Under the pieces are notes generated by a model. That model was not told the origin of the DNA and did not search any database. It was given only the letters and a program-made list of their open reading frames with translations. Positions 1 through 8,859 of a DNA stretch of 11,856 bases are shown here, in pieces. Numbering within the stretch: position 1 is the first letter of the stretch; each line of letters begins with the position of its first letter. The stretch comes from Phoronis ovalis. Lineage: Eukaryota > Phoronida > Phoronidae. The DNA lies in contig JAOXYB010049736.1 of the NCBI GenBank assembly GCA_028565635.1, positions 1 to 11,856 on the forward strand, written 5' to 3'. Made by a program: the position numbers and the translations under genes.

Positions 1-165
1 GCACTTTGACCTGTATTTACCCTGTGCCGAATATGAAACCGATCGGGTAAAAACTGAAGCTGTTATCGCGAGATAAAAAAAGTGTTACATACGACGACGA
101 CAATGACGCCCACACTACGACAATATGCCCATTCCACTATGGTGGATGGGCATAAAAAGGATCCA
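1..165. repeat. 3' part of one modular repeat copy, cut by the window edge
   Basis: Begins inside the 'gacctgtatttaccctgtgc' block, continues through 'aaaactgaagctgttatc' and 'agtgttacat', then a short ACG-rich microsatellite (91-100 and on), and ends with a strong hairpin and 'gggcataaaaagg'. The same block order is seen at 1080-1210, 6180-6250 and 8480-8655. It is the cleanest copy of the tail module in the window. Confidence 0.7.
124..154. repeat. Hairpin in the tail module of the modular repeat
   Basis: 'tatgcccat' (124-132) pairs with 'atgggcata' (146-154), and 'ccac' (134-137) with 'gtgg' (142-145); only one base bulges and the loop is 'tatg'. A degenerate equivalent at 8613-8646 keeps 'cacta'/'tagtg' pairing, while the copy near 1180-1202 has kept only the right arm. 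A hairpin near an element end is typical of Helitron-type elements and some SINEs; no CTRR end was identified. Confidence 0.65.
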
Positions 166-314
166 ATCGCTTTCAGTGCAAAATTCGGGAGCAAGAGGGT
201 TAAATAGGCCGATTTTGTTTGATAAACTGACAATCTTCAAAATATTCCTTATGTATAGCAAACAATAATTAAAAAAAAAATCTAAAATATTAATGCCAGG
301 AGTACAAATAAGTT

Positions 315-406
315 AATAATCGCCCCCTCTCTATTAATCGCCCCCTCTCTATTAATCGCCCCCCTTAAAAGCAGGGTTTTTTTCATAATCGTCCAGGGCG
401 ATTATT
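315..406. repeat. Inverted repeat around the 18-bp tandem array
   Basis: 'aataatcgccc' (315-325) is exactly complementary to 'gggcgattatt' (396-406). The right copy also pairs locally with 'taatcg' at 386-391. It may be the end of an unidentified element or a chance result of the repeat; no target duplication was seen. Confidence 0.45.
317..365. repeat. 18-bp tandem repeat, 2.7 copies
   Basis: 'taatcgccccctctctat' at 317-334 and again at 335-352, identical, followed by a partial third copy from 353. Identity between copies suggests recent duplication. The complement of its start, 'gggcgatta', occurs 31 bases after the array (396-404). Confidence 0.85.
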
Positions 407-830
407 TGAGAAAATATGGTATTTAATATTTTCATTAGTTTGATATTTGGTAGTACAGGAATTTCCAGTGCTGGGGGTGTACAAAGAACTTCGTGGGGAT
501 GTGAGGACGTAGGTAAAAAATCAAAACACTGTACAATTCATGGCAAATTTTTTTTGCAAAAACTGTATCCCATGGTAGAACTCCAGGCATTCCTATTTAA
601 TTTCAATTTTCCTACAATTATAATAAAAAATGTTTTCATTCTCAATCTCTCTAATACTATAAAATCTCTTAAAATAATTAATTTTTTCAGTAAAAAACTT
701 ATAACTTCATTCTGTCAAAAAAAACTAACCTCATTTAACAAAATTTTATTCCTTTCTTGACATTAATGCCAGCAATTTATACAGTACAGTTATCCCTATT
801 AGAAACATGTTTATGAACAAAGCTGTTATT
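407..830. other. AT-rich non-coding stretch
   Basis: Long A and T runs throughout. An open frame on the plus strand (416-760) is rich in Asn, Phe, Ile, Lys and Leu as expected from AT-rich noise, and nothing supports it as a gene. I see no other feature here. Confidence 0.5.
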
Positions 831-1210
831 ACGAAGTGCAATCTCAAGAACCAACATGGCTTCCAGTCGGCATAACCTATACTTCGTTCTGTACTTACTC
901 TGTACTGAATATGGAGCTGATCGAATAAAAACTGAATCAGTTATTGCCAGACAAAGAAAGCGATTTCGTCTTCGTGGTTAGACGCAACATTACACACCCT
1001 CTCGGGAACAAACATGGTCACTAGTCAACCATATTGAAAGTTATCAGTCAAAAGTATAACTGACCTGCGCTTTGACCTGTATTTACCCTATACCGAATAT
1101 GAAGTTGATTGGGTAAAAACTGAAGATGTTATCGTGAGATAAAGGAACTTATTACATATGACAACTATGCCGCCTTCACTACAACTATGTGGATGGGCAT
1201 AAGAATGATG
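830..1210. repeat. Modular repeat copy with two cores and a tail
   Basis: Cores at 855 ('atggcttccagtcggcat') and 1014 ('atggtcactagtcaaccat') are 159 bases apart, each followed by the 'acttac/atttaccct..gaatatgaag..gaataaaaactgaa' blocks. The second unit runs into 'ttattacatatgacaac' and the tail 'atgggcataag' near 1193. It lies left of the known exons, so it would be in the gene's next intron or beyond its 3' end. Confidence 0.7.
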
Positions 1211-1510
1211 GATTTTAGTAGACATTCTACTCCGGTTAGACTGGGTACACTGATAATTCTTGGAAGAAATAAGTTTCGGTACATGTGTAGTTAATGATGA
1301 ATGGTGTGGCATATTTATTATTTCATGCTGTTAGTTCTGAAATATGTTTCAGTTAGCTATTACCCTTGGGTAAAGACCATCAACAATATTGAACACGAGG
1401 CATAATTTACTTTCTTTATGATCAGCTTTTGTCATTCATGCAGTGAAGATGATGTATATTACACAGGACATCCGCACATACAATACAATTACAAAGATGC
1501 ATAGACTTAC
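1211..1510. other. Intron or downstream sequence after exon 5
   Basis: Begins at the exon 5 donor (1510) in gene orientation and reaches the repeat copy ending near 1210. No acceptor followed by an open phase-0 frame was found, so the next exon is probably left of the window. Confidence 0.4.
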
Positions 1511-1812
1511 CTGTTGTCCTGTCACACTATATTGAATTTGCGACGGGATCTGTTGATTTTGTGACATCACTGACTGATTCTGGTACATCACTGGCTGATT
1601 CTGTGCCATTATTGGTTGGTTTTGCGGCATTAATAGCTGGTTTTGGAATGACACTGATTGAACCCGTGGTGAAGGCTGATTCTGGGATGCAGCTAGCCAA
1701 CTCGGACAGGACCGCATGTCCTGATTTTGCGGAGAGGTATTTTGGGTTTCTGTGAAATTCTGCGATGCTGGTGTACCAAATGGAAAATGAGATAGTTTAG
1801 GAGGGGTCATCC
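1511..1812 (-). CDS. Exon 5 of the DED-like gene: Gln/Asn-rich exon with heptad repeats
   Basis: The acceptor 'atgttttacag' precedes 1812 and a strong donor 'CAACAG|gtaagt' follows 1511. The exon is 302 bases: two bases complete a Gly codon, then 100 residues from 'MTPPKLSHFP' to 'QYSVTGQQ', with 22 Gln and 9 Asn. Residues 55-96 of the exon are six tandem 7-residue units of the form x-Q-N-Q-x-x-M. A shorter 'TQN..PQNQ' stretch precedes them. The exon ends in phase 0, so translation continues into an exon left of the window, or reads about 24 codons into the intron if that intron is retained. No exon for the continuation was found in 1-1510. Confidence 0.72.
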
Positions 1813-4800
1813 CTGTAAAACATGTCTTCTAGTAAACAACATATTTTGGGCAAGAAATAGCTCACAAAATCCATATTAAATTATATTCAACCCCAAGATA
1901 AAATATAAAAATATATCATGTGTGAAATCAGCAGAGTTAGACTGTAGAATCAGTTGTTATACGTAAATGACAAAACACTAAGTTACTCTTGTAAAAACAA
2001 ATCCTGAACAAAGTGTTAAACATGGCTCACATGTTGACTGCTTTCTGTCAAATACAAATACAAGAGAACTATTAAACTAAAATTGTCACCAGAATGGATG
2101 CAGCAGTGGAATTTAGATTTTAATCCTATTCCCAATGTCAACTATTTACATGCCGCAACATACTTATTTCACAGCTGTGAAACAGTAAAAACAAGTCACA
2201 ATTGTGACATAGCCCCCAACCAGATAATTTGATAATTGTACTGATATGTGATGATTATCTAAGTATATATCAACTTGGAAGAAAGAAATTATACAAAGCC
2301 AATAGTCTCGCTGCCTTATAACAGCAACCCTAACTATTAAAAAAAAAAATGGAAATGCAAGTTTAGCTAATTAAAAAGACAAACAAAAGTATACATTTTT
2401 TTTCTTTGAATAGGTCATGTTACCAGTACAGTTACCATTTTCGGTGAAATTGTTAAAATTTTGAAATGTAAAATGTACATTTGTATACTAGCGATGTTTT
2501 TTATATGCCAGAAACAAAAAACATTTTGCCATAAAATTTGCACGGAATACTGTAACAACGAGATCTTGAATCTGCGCTGAAAGCTCGACCAACTACTTGC
2601 TTCCTTAGCAACTGACAATACGTGTGTGATCCCTACAAAATTGACAGGTGAACTGCACAACTCGGAACCTTGTATCTGCTAAATATTAATGAAATCCAGC
2701 TGGTCATTTTCACAAAATGGTTCCAGACGGACATCAAACATGGCTGACAATCGTCCACATTAGATCTGATAAGTTTGTACATCATCTTTATCCCCTGTAG
2801 TACCTTGTGCATCCAATAAATATCAAAACAAATCCACAGTCATTTTCATGAACTGCGGACAGACGGACAGATGGATGGACGGAAATACGGACAGAACCCA
2901 AATTATAAGCCCTCCAGACTATGTCTGTTGGGGGCTAAAAATTCAATCTAAGCACATAAATTGTCAAATTAATATATAATAGGATTATGAAGAAGTGTCA
3001 CATACTTGACTTCTTTAAGATGTCTAGATATAGTGCAGTAGATAGCGCTGAGGGAGAAAGCAGTTAATGAAGATGGCATCAATGGCAATAACGATGCTGA
3101 TGACAAAAACTGTAAAATTGTTCTCTGTAGTAAGATTAGAAGTAGTTTTCACTGCTGCAGTGTTATCATACCTGTCTGCTGTTGATTTGACATCATAGAT
3201 TGTTGAGGCTGACTTTGATGGAAATAACCTTGTTGTTCCTGAGGAAAGTTAAAAGCCTGATACTGCATGGGATTGGTTGTTCTTTGACCTAGAATGCATT
3301 CAGCAATTACAGTAAAATAATTTTATTATTTTCAACTGATACTGTGCAATATTTACTGTAATCTTTCCCTAGCCAACCTGCATGATTCTTTTCACAGCTG
3401 TTATCTCCTGTTTCCTGTATGTATAACAGTGCAGATAACAATCCAGCAGTTTATTCAATCAGCACCATGCAGTATCAATATCACAATTTTTAAACCAGAC
3501 TGTTATAAAAATATATTATATCAATTCAAGTAGCTCTTGAGTACAGGCATAATTGTGATATTTTGTTACAAGTGGTTCCAGGGTAACATCATCAACTGAT
3601 TTTATTCAACAGGGCGAGTTAATAAGCTGCACTGGTATTTTGTGAAATCGCTACAGATCATATTCATTTCACATGTCAGACAGGTTTATTATGCCGAGTT
3701 GTGGAAAATTACCTGTAAAATCAGTATTAACATTTAAATCTGCAGGGAAAACCATGATTTAAATACAGTTTTGTATTCCTTTCATGCGACAAGCACTCGA
3801 CTTACCTAATTGGGAATGACCCATAGGTGACTGACCAATCTGTTCCATTTCTCTACGTGGGATGTTGACGTGGCTTGCATTAACATGTTGAGATACAGGC
3901 ATGTTACCCTGATTATACCTGTTCTGAGACACGGGCAAGTTACCTTGATTCTGACTACCATATCCCATCTGATTGTCCTGGAATGAATCTGTAAATAAAC
4001 CAAGCCGAAATCACATATCATCACATCACTGTATTTGTCTCATCCTTGACTGTTTCAAACCAATGCTTATGCCGAATGGACTCTATACCAATCATAATCA
4101 TCTTGATTTGCCGACTAGTTCAACAATTATGAACCTCCAAAAAACTACGTGGTATGGTAGATGCAAAATCGTATATGAAGCATACATGTATATACAGGTA
4201 TTATTCATCTGATAGCACAATCTGTTGATTTGACACTGACCTTTCGGACATCAAGATCGAGTCTGTTAATCTAAATTACATAGTATATACTTTATAAACA
4301 TCTCAAATTGGTCTCTGCATGGTCTCAATATAATAATGACATTTTTAGCATTATGAACAATTATTGACAAGTGACATTTGACCCCTAAAATGACAACTTG
4401 AGCTACGGAGTAATAACAAACTCATGGAACCAGCTACATCAAATTCTAGGACTCGTTGAAACTCTAGGAAGGCAACAGTTTACAGCTTCAACTACTGGAT
4501 AGGGAAAATATAATCCATATGGCTCAAGCAAATTGCATTACATCAAGATAAAGATATAAAACTGATGAATAAACAAAATAAAAGGTTACAGTCATACCTG
4601 CTTCTACCTTCAATTTATTTCCATATCCTTCTATCAGTTCCACAATCTTAGGACACTTAATACTTGTAAATACACCTATAAGTGTGCTGTAGCCATGCTT
4701 ATGTTGCCAATGGACTGCATGTCCTCTTGATTTTAGTTTCTGCACTAATGCACAAAAGTCCTTAACACTTTCTAATTCAGCGGGTCTAAAAATAGAATTA

Positions 4801-5557
4801 ATATTATCTGATCACAGGTCAAGTCAGGCCTTCTATACTTCCAACATGCAAACATAAAACTTATAGTATTAACCACAGTTCCCACTTGGCAAACAACAGC
4901 GCACTCTGTGGGTCAAATGTTTGTGTTGTTCAAAAACGTGATGCATGAAATGGAAACTGTAATTATCACTATAAGCTATGGGAAGTCTGGTGCATGTAAG
5001 CCTGGATCAAATACATGTACATGTACATATCAATACTGTAACAATACTGCTAATTTTAGTAAGCTGGGTTAAAAAAGTTAATATGAAGCTATCATGACCC
5101 AGATGCTACATTATCTTCTCACATTTTTCTTTGCAAAAAATTCTGTACCCAAAACCATTATCTGTAACGAAATTAGTACATGAATCTCGTCGGAGCTCGA
5201 ACCTCAGACCTTTCATTTGTTCGCTATGAGCACTAACCCATGCAGTGAGTAAGTAAATCCTTCAGATGCAAGAAGCAAAATATGTGTGGCGCGCTGTTCC
5301 ACTCGACAGAAGACTAGTAATTGCACAAGTAACAATTAAAGTCCATTTACTGCTAATGATGTTTCAGAGGCCAAATACTTGGAAAGGGGAGCCAAACAAT
5401 ATTCACAACACTAGCTAATACATTTTAATGTAAATAGAACTTACGTAATATATGGACCACACATATGCTTTGTACGTGCAAAGTCTGTTTCTATTAATTC
5501 ATCCTGTATTTTGGCTACAAGCTCACAATGAAGTACTTCTTTTTCTTCTGTTCCCAT
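1511..5557 (-). CDS. Spliced gene (5 exons, 3' part missing): putative death effector domain protein with Gln/Asn-rich prion-like tail
   Basis: Joined coding segments on the minus strand are 5557-5445, 4785-4598, 3988-3806, 3288-3172 and 1812-1511; they give about 301 residues without a stop. All borders are AG/GT and every junction phase agrees, which is hard to get by chance. Residues about 9-97 show a six-helix pattern like a death effector domain: a first helix with 'ELVAKIQDEL', a 'KHMCGPYI' segment where DEDs have K-F-L-C, 'AELESV' before helix 4, and a last helix ending 'IVELIEGYG'. The RxDL motif of canonical DEDs is not evident, so the domain is divergent. Residues about 101-301 are a low-complexity Q/N/S/M/P-rich tail. 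DED proteins normally act in the cytosol in caspase or NF-kB signalling complexes through homotypic assembly; that role is inferred. The last exon ends at a phase-0 donor, so a further domain (for example a caspase) could follow beyond position 1. I do not recognise a named orthologue. The gene structure is more certain than the DED call. Confidence 0.72.
1523..1648 (-). repeat. Coding 21-bp minisatellite (six Q-N-Q heptads)
   Basis: Within exon 5 the peptide runs FQNQLLM, PQNQPIM, AQNQPVM, YQNQSVM, SQNQQIP, SQIQYSV: six units of 7 residues, so 21 bases each. The first five keep Q-N-Q and the last is degenerate. The variable fourth to seventh positions are mostly hydrophobic or Pro. The units have diverged at the base level, so this is not a very recent expansion. 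Confidence 0.75.
2210..2937. mobile_element. MITE-like non-autonomous DNA transposon in intron 4
   Basis: An 11-base terminal inverted repeat, 'tagcccccaac' at 2210-2220 and 'gttgggggcta' at 2927-2937, bounds about 725 bases. The outermost bases are TA on both sides, consistent with a TA target duplication as in Tc1/mariner-type elements; the inverted repeat proper would then be GCCCCCAAC. Similarity weakens beyond about 17 bases. The right subterminal part (about 2856-2894) has repeated 'ggacggacag'-type words. No transposase ORF is present, so it would be mobilised in trans. It lies wholly inside intron 4 (1813-3171) and accounts for about half of it. Confidence 0.6.
3172..3288 (-). CDS. 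Exon 4 of the DED-like gene: Gln-rich segment
   Basis: The acceptor 'aatgcattctag' precedes 3288 and the donor 'ACAG|gtatga' follows 3172. The exon is 117 bases, phase 1 to phase 1, coding about 39 residues from 'QRTTNPMQYQ' to 'MMSNQQQT', with 13 Gln. Aromatics (Tyr, Phe) are spaced among the Gln residues, a composition typical of prion-like low-complexity domains. The neighbouring exons match its phase exactly. It is too short to identify alone; the assignment rests on phase and composition continuity. Confidence 0.65.
3289..3805 (-). other. Intron 3 (517 bases)
   Basis: Phase-1 intron between the two symmetric Q/N-rich exons. AT-rich with no recognisable element. Confidence 0.6.
3806..3988 (-). 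CDS. Exon 3 of the DED-like gene: Asn/Gln-rich segment with internal duplication
   Basis: The acceptor 'ttatttacag' precedes 3988 and the donor 'TTAG|gtaagt' follows 3806. The exon is 183 bases, phase 1 to phase 1, and codes 'SFQDNQMGYG' through 'GQSPMGHSQL' (60 residues plus split codons). It carries a duplicated motif, 'NQGNLPVSQN' and 'NQGNMPVSQH', and about 10 Gln and 8 Asn in 60 residues. Its length is a multiple of three with equal phases, so it could be skipped without a frameshift. The region would be disordered; no catalytic motif is visible. Confidence 0.7.
   Translation of the reverse strand: MHSRTIRWDMVVRIKVTCPCLRTGIIRVTCLYLNMLMQATSTSHVEKWNRLVSHLWVIPN
3989..4597 (-). other. Intron 2 (609 bases)
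   Basis: Separates the domain-coding exon 2 from the low-complexity exon 3, in phase 1, so the DED and tail are cleanly exon-partitioned. No repeat, RNA gene or extra exon was recognised. Confidence 0.6.
4598..4785 (-). CDS. Exon 2 of the DED-like gene (helices 3-6 of the proposed domain)
   Basis: Acceptor 'ctatttttag' ends at 4786 and donor 'GCAG|gtatga' begins at 4597. The exon is 188 bases and codes 62 residues from 'PAELESVKDF' to 'NKLKVEA', entered in phase 2 and left in phase 1. It holds the Leu/Ile-rich helices 'FCALVQKLKSRG', 'YSTLIGVFTSI' and 'PKIVELIEGYG', preceded by a His/Trp-containing stretch (HAVHWQHKHGY) that would be an enlarged loop between helices 4 and 5 compared with FADD. 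The codons are ordinary and the segment is free of repeats. An ankyrin-like reading of 'GYSTLIGV..KIVELIEGYG' was considered; the DED pattern fits better over the full 90 residues. Confidence 0.72.
4786..5444 (-). other. Intron 1 (659 bases)
   Basis: Lies between exons 1 and 2 with GT..AG ends and interrupts the proposed DED after helix 2. It holds a tRNA-like segment (about 5180-5245) and a short palindromic run of 'tacatg' units near 5012-5029. I see no coding signal in it. Confidence 0.6.
5180..5245 (-). repeat. tRNA-like (SINE head) relic
   Basis: On the minus strand the sequence contains 'GGTTCGAGCTCC' (5203-5192), close to the RNA polymerase III B box, and about 20 bases upstream of it 'TGGGTTAGTGCTCATAG' (5240-5224), which resembles the A box of tRNA-derived SINEs. 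A full cloverleaf is not apparent, so this looks like a SINE head or decayed tRNA pseudogene rather than a working tRNA. It sits in intron 1 in the same orientation as the gene. Confidence 0.4.
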
Positions 5558-5596
5558 GACTTGTGTGTTCCGAGCTCTAAGAGGGAATCATCATTT
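5445..5596 (-). CDS. Exon 1 of the DED-like gene: 5' UTR (5596-5558) and start of coding (5557-5445)
   Basis: An acceptor 'tattttacag' precedes 5596 and the donor 'ATTAC|gtaagt' follows 5445. The start at 5557 is chosen because an in-frame TGA lies 33 bases upstream (5590-5588) and the context is strong (G at -3, G at +4). The exon codes 37 residues beginning MGTEEKEV plus two bases of a Thr codon (phase 2). These residues form the proposed first and second DED helices. Since an acceptor is visible, at least one non-coding exon should lie upstream (to the right), possibly beyond the repeat array. If the acceptor is not used, the mRNA would start nearby instead. Confidence 0.7.
5577..5594 (-). 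promoter_or_regulatory. Short upstream ORF in the 5' UTR
   Basis: Just after the proposed acceptor, two consecutive ATG codons open a five-codon ORF (ATG ATG ATT CCC TCT TAG). It ends 19 bases before the main start at 5557. If the UTR is spliced as proposed, ribosomes would meet this ORF first, which could damp translation of the main frame. Regulation is inferred from position only. Confidence 0.35.
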
Positions 5597-8003
5597 CTGT
5601 AAAATATTTTTTTATTAATAACTTATGATCTACATGTATTTAGTATTAGATTGGCTCATGTTAAGCTCATCAATATATACAGCAGTAATTATCCTTTAAT
5701 CTGAGGCAGACATGAGGTAAAACTTAGCGAAGACATTTGTAATAAACGTTTTACGTTTATGGTGCCTTCTCAGGAACAAACATGGCCACCAGTCAGCCAT
5801 CTTGGAAATTCTCAGGGTCAAATATTTACCAGACCTTTAATCTGACGTGTATTTTCCCTGTGTCAAATACGTAGCTGATCAAATAAAAACTCCACCACTT
5901 ATTGTGAGACAAAGAAAGTGTTACACACAACGAAAAATGTCTATGATTAGATTAAAATCGCCGTTTGACCCACTTTTCAAGGCCATTCTAAAAATCACCT
6001 AGCCTATTATGCCTACCAGCATATGGCCTTCGTGAATCCACCTTCAAATCGTCCAGTCAAATTTCATCTATCCCACAACTCATGCAAAGTAACATACACT
6101 CTCGAGAACAAACATGGCTGCCAATCAGCCATATTGGAAGTAATCAAGGTCAAAATTATGAGAGACCTGCAATTCGACCTGTATTCACCCTGTACCGAAT
6201 ATGAAGCTGATCGGGCAAAACTCTGACACTATGTGCAATGGGCATAAAAAGCAAGAGATCTGCTCTTGCAGACAGATGCTAAATCACTATGAATAGTTTT
6301 AAAGCGTTCTCTCTCAGCGAATCGTACATTTGTGAATCGTCCAATGAAAGTTTCGTCAATCTGGAAAGTGGCGCAGCGTGATGTATGGCCACTAGTCAGC
6401 CATATTGAAAGTAATCGGGTTAACATTACATCTCACCTGTACTTTGACCTGCACTTACTCTGTAGTAAATATGAAGCTCATCGGATAAATACTGAAGCTG
6501 TTATTGCAATGTACAACCACTAGAACAACGATGGCCACCAGTCAGCCATCTTGGAAGAGATTCACTTTTAACTTACAATTGAACTGTACTTTGACCTGTT
6601 TTCATCCTGTACCGAATATGAAGCTGATTGGATAAAAAATGAAGCAGATACTACAAGACAAAGAAAATTTACCCACAATAAAATATGTGGAATATTCATA
6701 TCGAAATTTGACCTACTTCAAAAGGTCATTTTGCCGAATATGCACCACGACCTATGGCTTTCATATGTCCACCTTTGAATCATCCAGTCAATGCTTCATC
6801 TTTCTCAAAATGGGCACAATGTGACAGGCCCTCTCAGGAACAAACATGGCCACTAGTCAGCCATATTTGAAGTGATCAAGGTCAAAATAATAAACAACCT
6901 GTATTTTGACCAGTATTTACACTGTATCTAATAAGAAGTTGATTGAATAAAAACTGAAGCAGTTATTGCAAGACAAAAAAGTATAACATACAACAAATAA
7001 TGTTAAAGATTCGTGTCGGCAGTTGATCCACTTCTAAAGGTCATTTTAAAATTTCACCTAGCCTAATACACCCATCAAACTATGGCCTTCGTTGAATCAT
7101 CCAATCAACTCTTCATCTATCTCAAAATGGGCCCAATATGACACGACATCAGGAACAAACATGGCAGCCAGTCAGCCACATTGGAAGTGATCAAAGTCAA
7201 AATAATAACTGACCTGTATTTCGACCTTTACTTGTCCTGTACCGAATATGAAACTGACTGAATAACAATTGAAGCAAATATCAAAAGACAAAAAAGTATT
7301 ACGCACAACATAAAAATGTCTCAAGGTCATTTTAAAATGTCATCTAGCCTAATCTGCCAACCAACATATGGCCTTCGTGAATCCACCTTGGAATCATCCA
7401 GACAACGCCTTGTCTTTTTGAAATCGGCGCAACATGACATGTGCTCTCAGGAACAAACACGGCAACTAGTCCGCCATGTGGGAAGTAATCCAGGTCAAAA
7501 CTATATCTGTCCAGTACTTTGAACTTTACATGTCCTGTGCCAAATATGAAGAAATTGAATAAAAGCTGAAGCTGTTATTGTGACTTACATCTTCTGGCTG
7601 GATAAAAACTGAAACTGTTACTGCAAAACAAAGAAAGTGTTTTGCACAACCAAAAATGTCAAAAAAATTGTATCGGCCTTCGACCTCCTTCTCAAGGTCA
7701 TTTTCAAATGTCACCTAGCCTAATACACCCACCAATTTATTGCCTTCATGAATCCAACTTTGAATCGTCCAGTCAACACTTTGTTTGTCATGTGCCCTCT
7801 TGGGAACAAACATAGTTGCCAGTCGGCCATTTGTAAGTAATCCAGGTCAAAACTATAGTTGTCTTGTACTTTGACGTTTACCTGCCTGTACCAAATATAA
7901 AAGTGATCGGACAAAAACTGAAGCTGTTATTGTAAGCTAACTTCTCGAGAACAAAATCGGCCACCAGACGGCAATATCTTGAAAGCAATCCAAGTCAAAA
8001 TTA

Positions 8004-8190
8004 TAGATGATCTGTATTTTGACCTGTATTCATAGATGATCTGTATTTTGGCCTGTATTTATAGATGATCAGTATTTTGACCTGTATTTATAGATGATTT
8101 GTATTTTGACCTGTATTTATAGATGATCTGTATTTTGATCTGTATTTTGACCTGTATTTATGGATGATCTGTATTTTGACCTGTATTTAA
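8004..8190. repeat. 29-bp tandem subrepeat within the array
   Basis: Units beginning 'tagatgatctgtattttg' start at 8004, 8033, 8062, 8091, 8120 and 8161. Four steps are exactly 29 bases; the fifth is 41 because 'tgtattttgatc' (12 bases) is duplicated inside one unit. The unit derives from the 'tagatgacctgtattttgac' block of the surrounding repeat, so this is a local expansion by slippage or unequal exchange. It explains much of the extra length between the cores at 7956 and 8432. Confidence 0.9.
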
Positions 8191-8859
8191 CCTGTATCAA
8201 ATATAAAACTGATAGGATAAAAACTGAAGCTATTACGAGACAAAGAAAGTGTTACGCACACCGAAAAATGTTGAACATTCGTATCGGTATTTGACTTACT
8301 TCTTACGGCCCTTTTGAAATAACACCTGGCCTAATAAACCCACCAACCTATAGCTTTTGTGAATCCACCTTCAAATCATCCAACCATCGCCTCGTCTTTC
8401 CCGAAATAGGCACAATGTAACATGCACCCTCAGGCTGCCAGTCAGCCATGTTAGAAGTAAGCACATACTAAATTATTCCCATACTTTGACCTGTACTTAC
8501 ACTGTACCGAATATAAAGATGATCCGATGAAAGCTGAAGCCATTATAGCAAGAAAAAGAAAAGATTACATCAGATAACCACCACCACCACGACATCGCAT
8601 ACAGTACGACTATATGTTCATCCACTACACATTTAGTGATAGGCATAACAAGAGGTCTGCTGCAATGATAACTAAAATCAAACTGCACCTACACTTGGCA
8701 CATTTTAGGAGTCGTCTCAATATCTCAATGTTGCATTGTAAACAAATGTCCTTTTTTTGTACACTTTTTTTAAATTAGGTTAAGGTGAAAGGTACTATGT
8801 TCATCAAGGTCATATGCTCTTCAGATGCCCAACCATCACAAACATGGATGTATGATATG

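Noticed and set aside
416-760. Plus-strand open frame of 114 codons
   Set aside because: Composition (Asn, Phe, Ile, Lys, Leu) is what AT-rich non-coding sequence gives; no domain, no splice logic, and it overlaps no supported gene.
1088-1312. Minus-strand frame as the exon following exon 5
   Set aside because: It overlaps the tail of a modular repeat copy, and the AG upstream of it is followed by an in-frame stop.
1561-1755. Plus-strand open frame opposite exon 5
   Set aside because: It is the antisense shadow of the Q/N-rich repeat exon; Gln and Asn codons read backwards are open.
4524-4745. Start of a separate small gene at the GTG within exon 2
   Set aside because: The frame continues upstream to a good acceptor and joins exon 1 in phase, and a GTG start is not expected in an animal nuclear gene.
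4598-4785. Ankyrin repeat in exon 2
   Set aside because: 'GYSTLIGV' and 'KIVELIEGYG' look ankyrin-like, but there is no second repeat and no canonical G-x-T-P-L-H; the DED helix pattern covers the whole N-terminal region.
5012-5029. 'tacatg' palindromic run as a regulatory site
   Set aside because: Simple repeat of a kind common in AT-rich introns; no further support.
6023-7914. Small open frames within the array (for example 6023-6226, 7316-7522, 7720-7914)
   Set aside because: Equivalent positions in other units carry stops and frameshifts, so there is no conserved protein.
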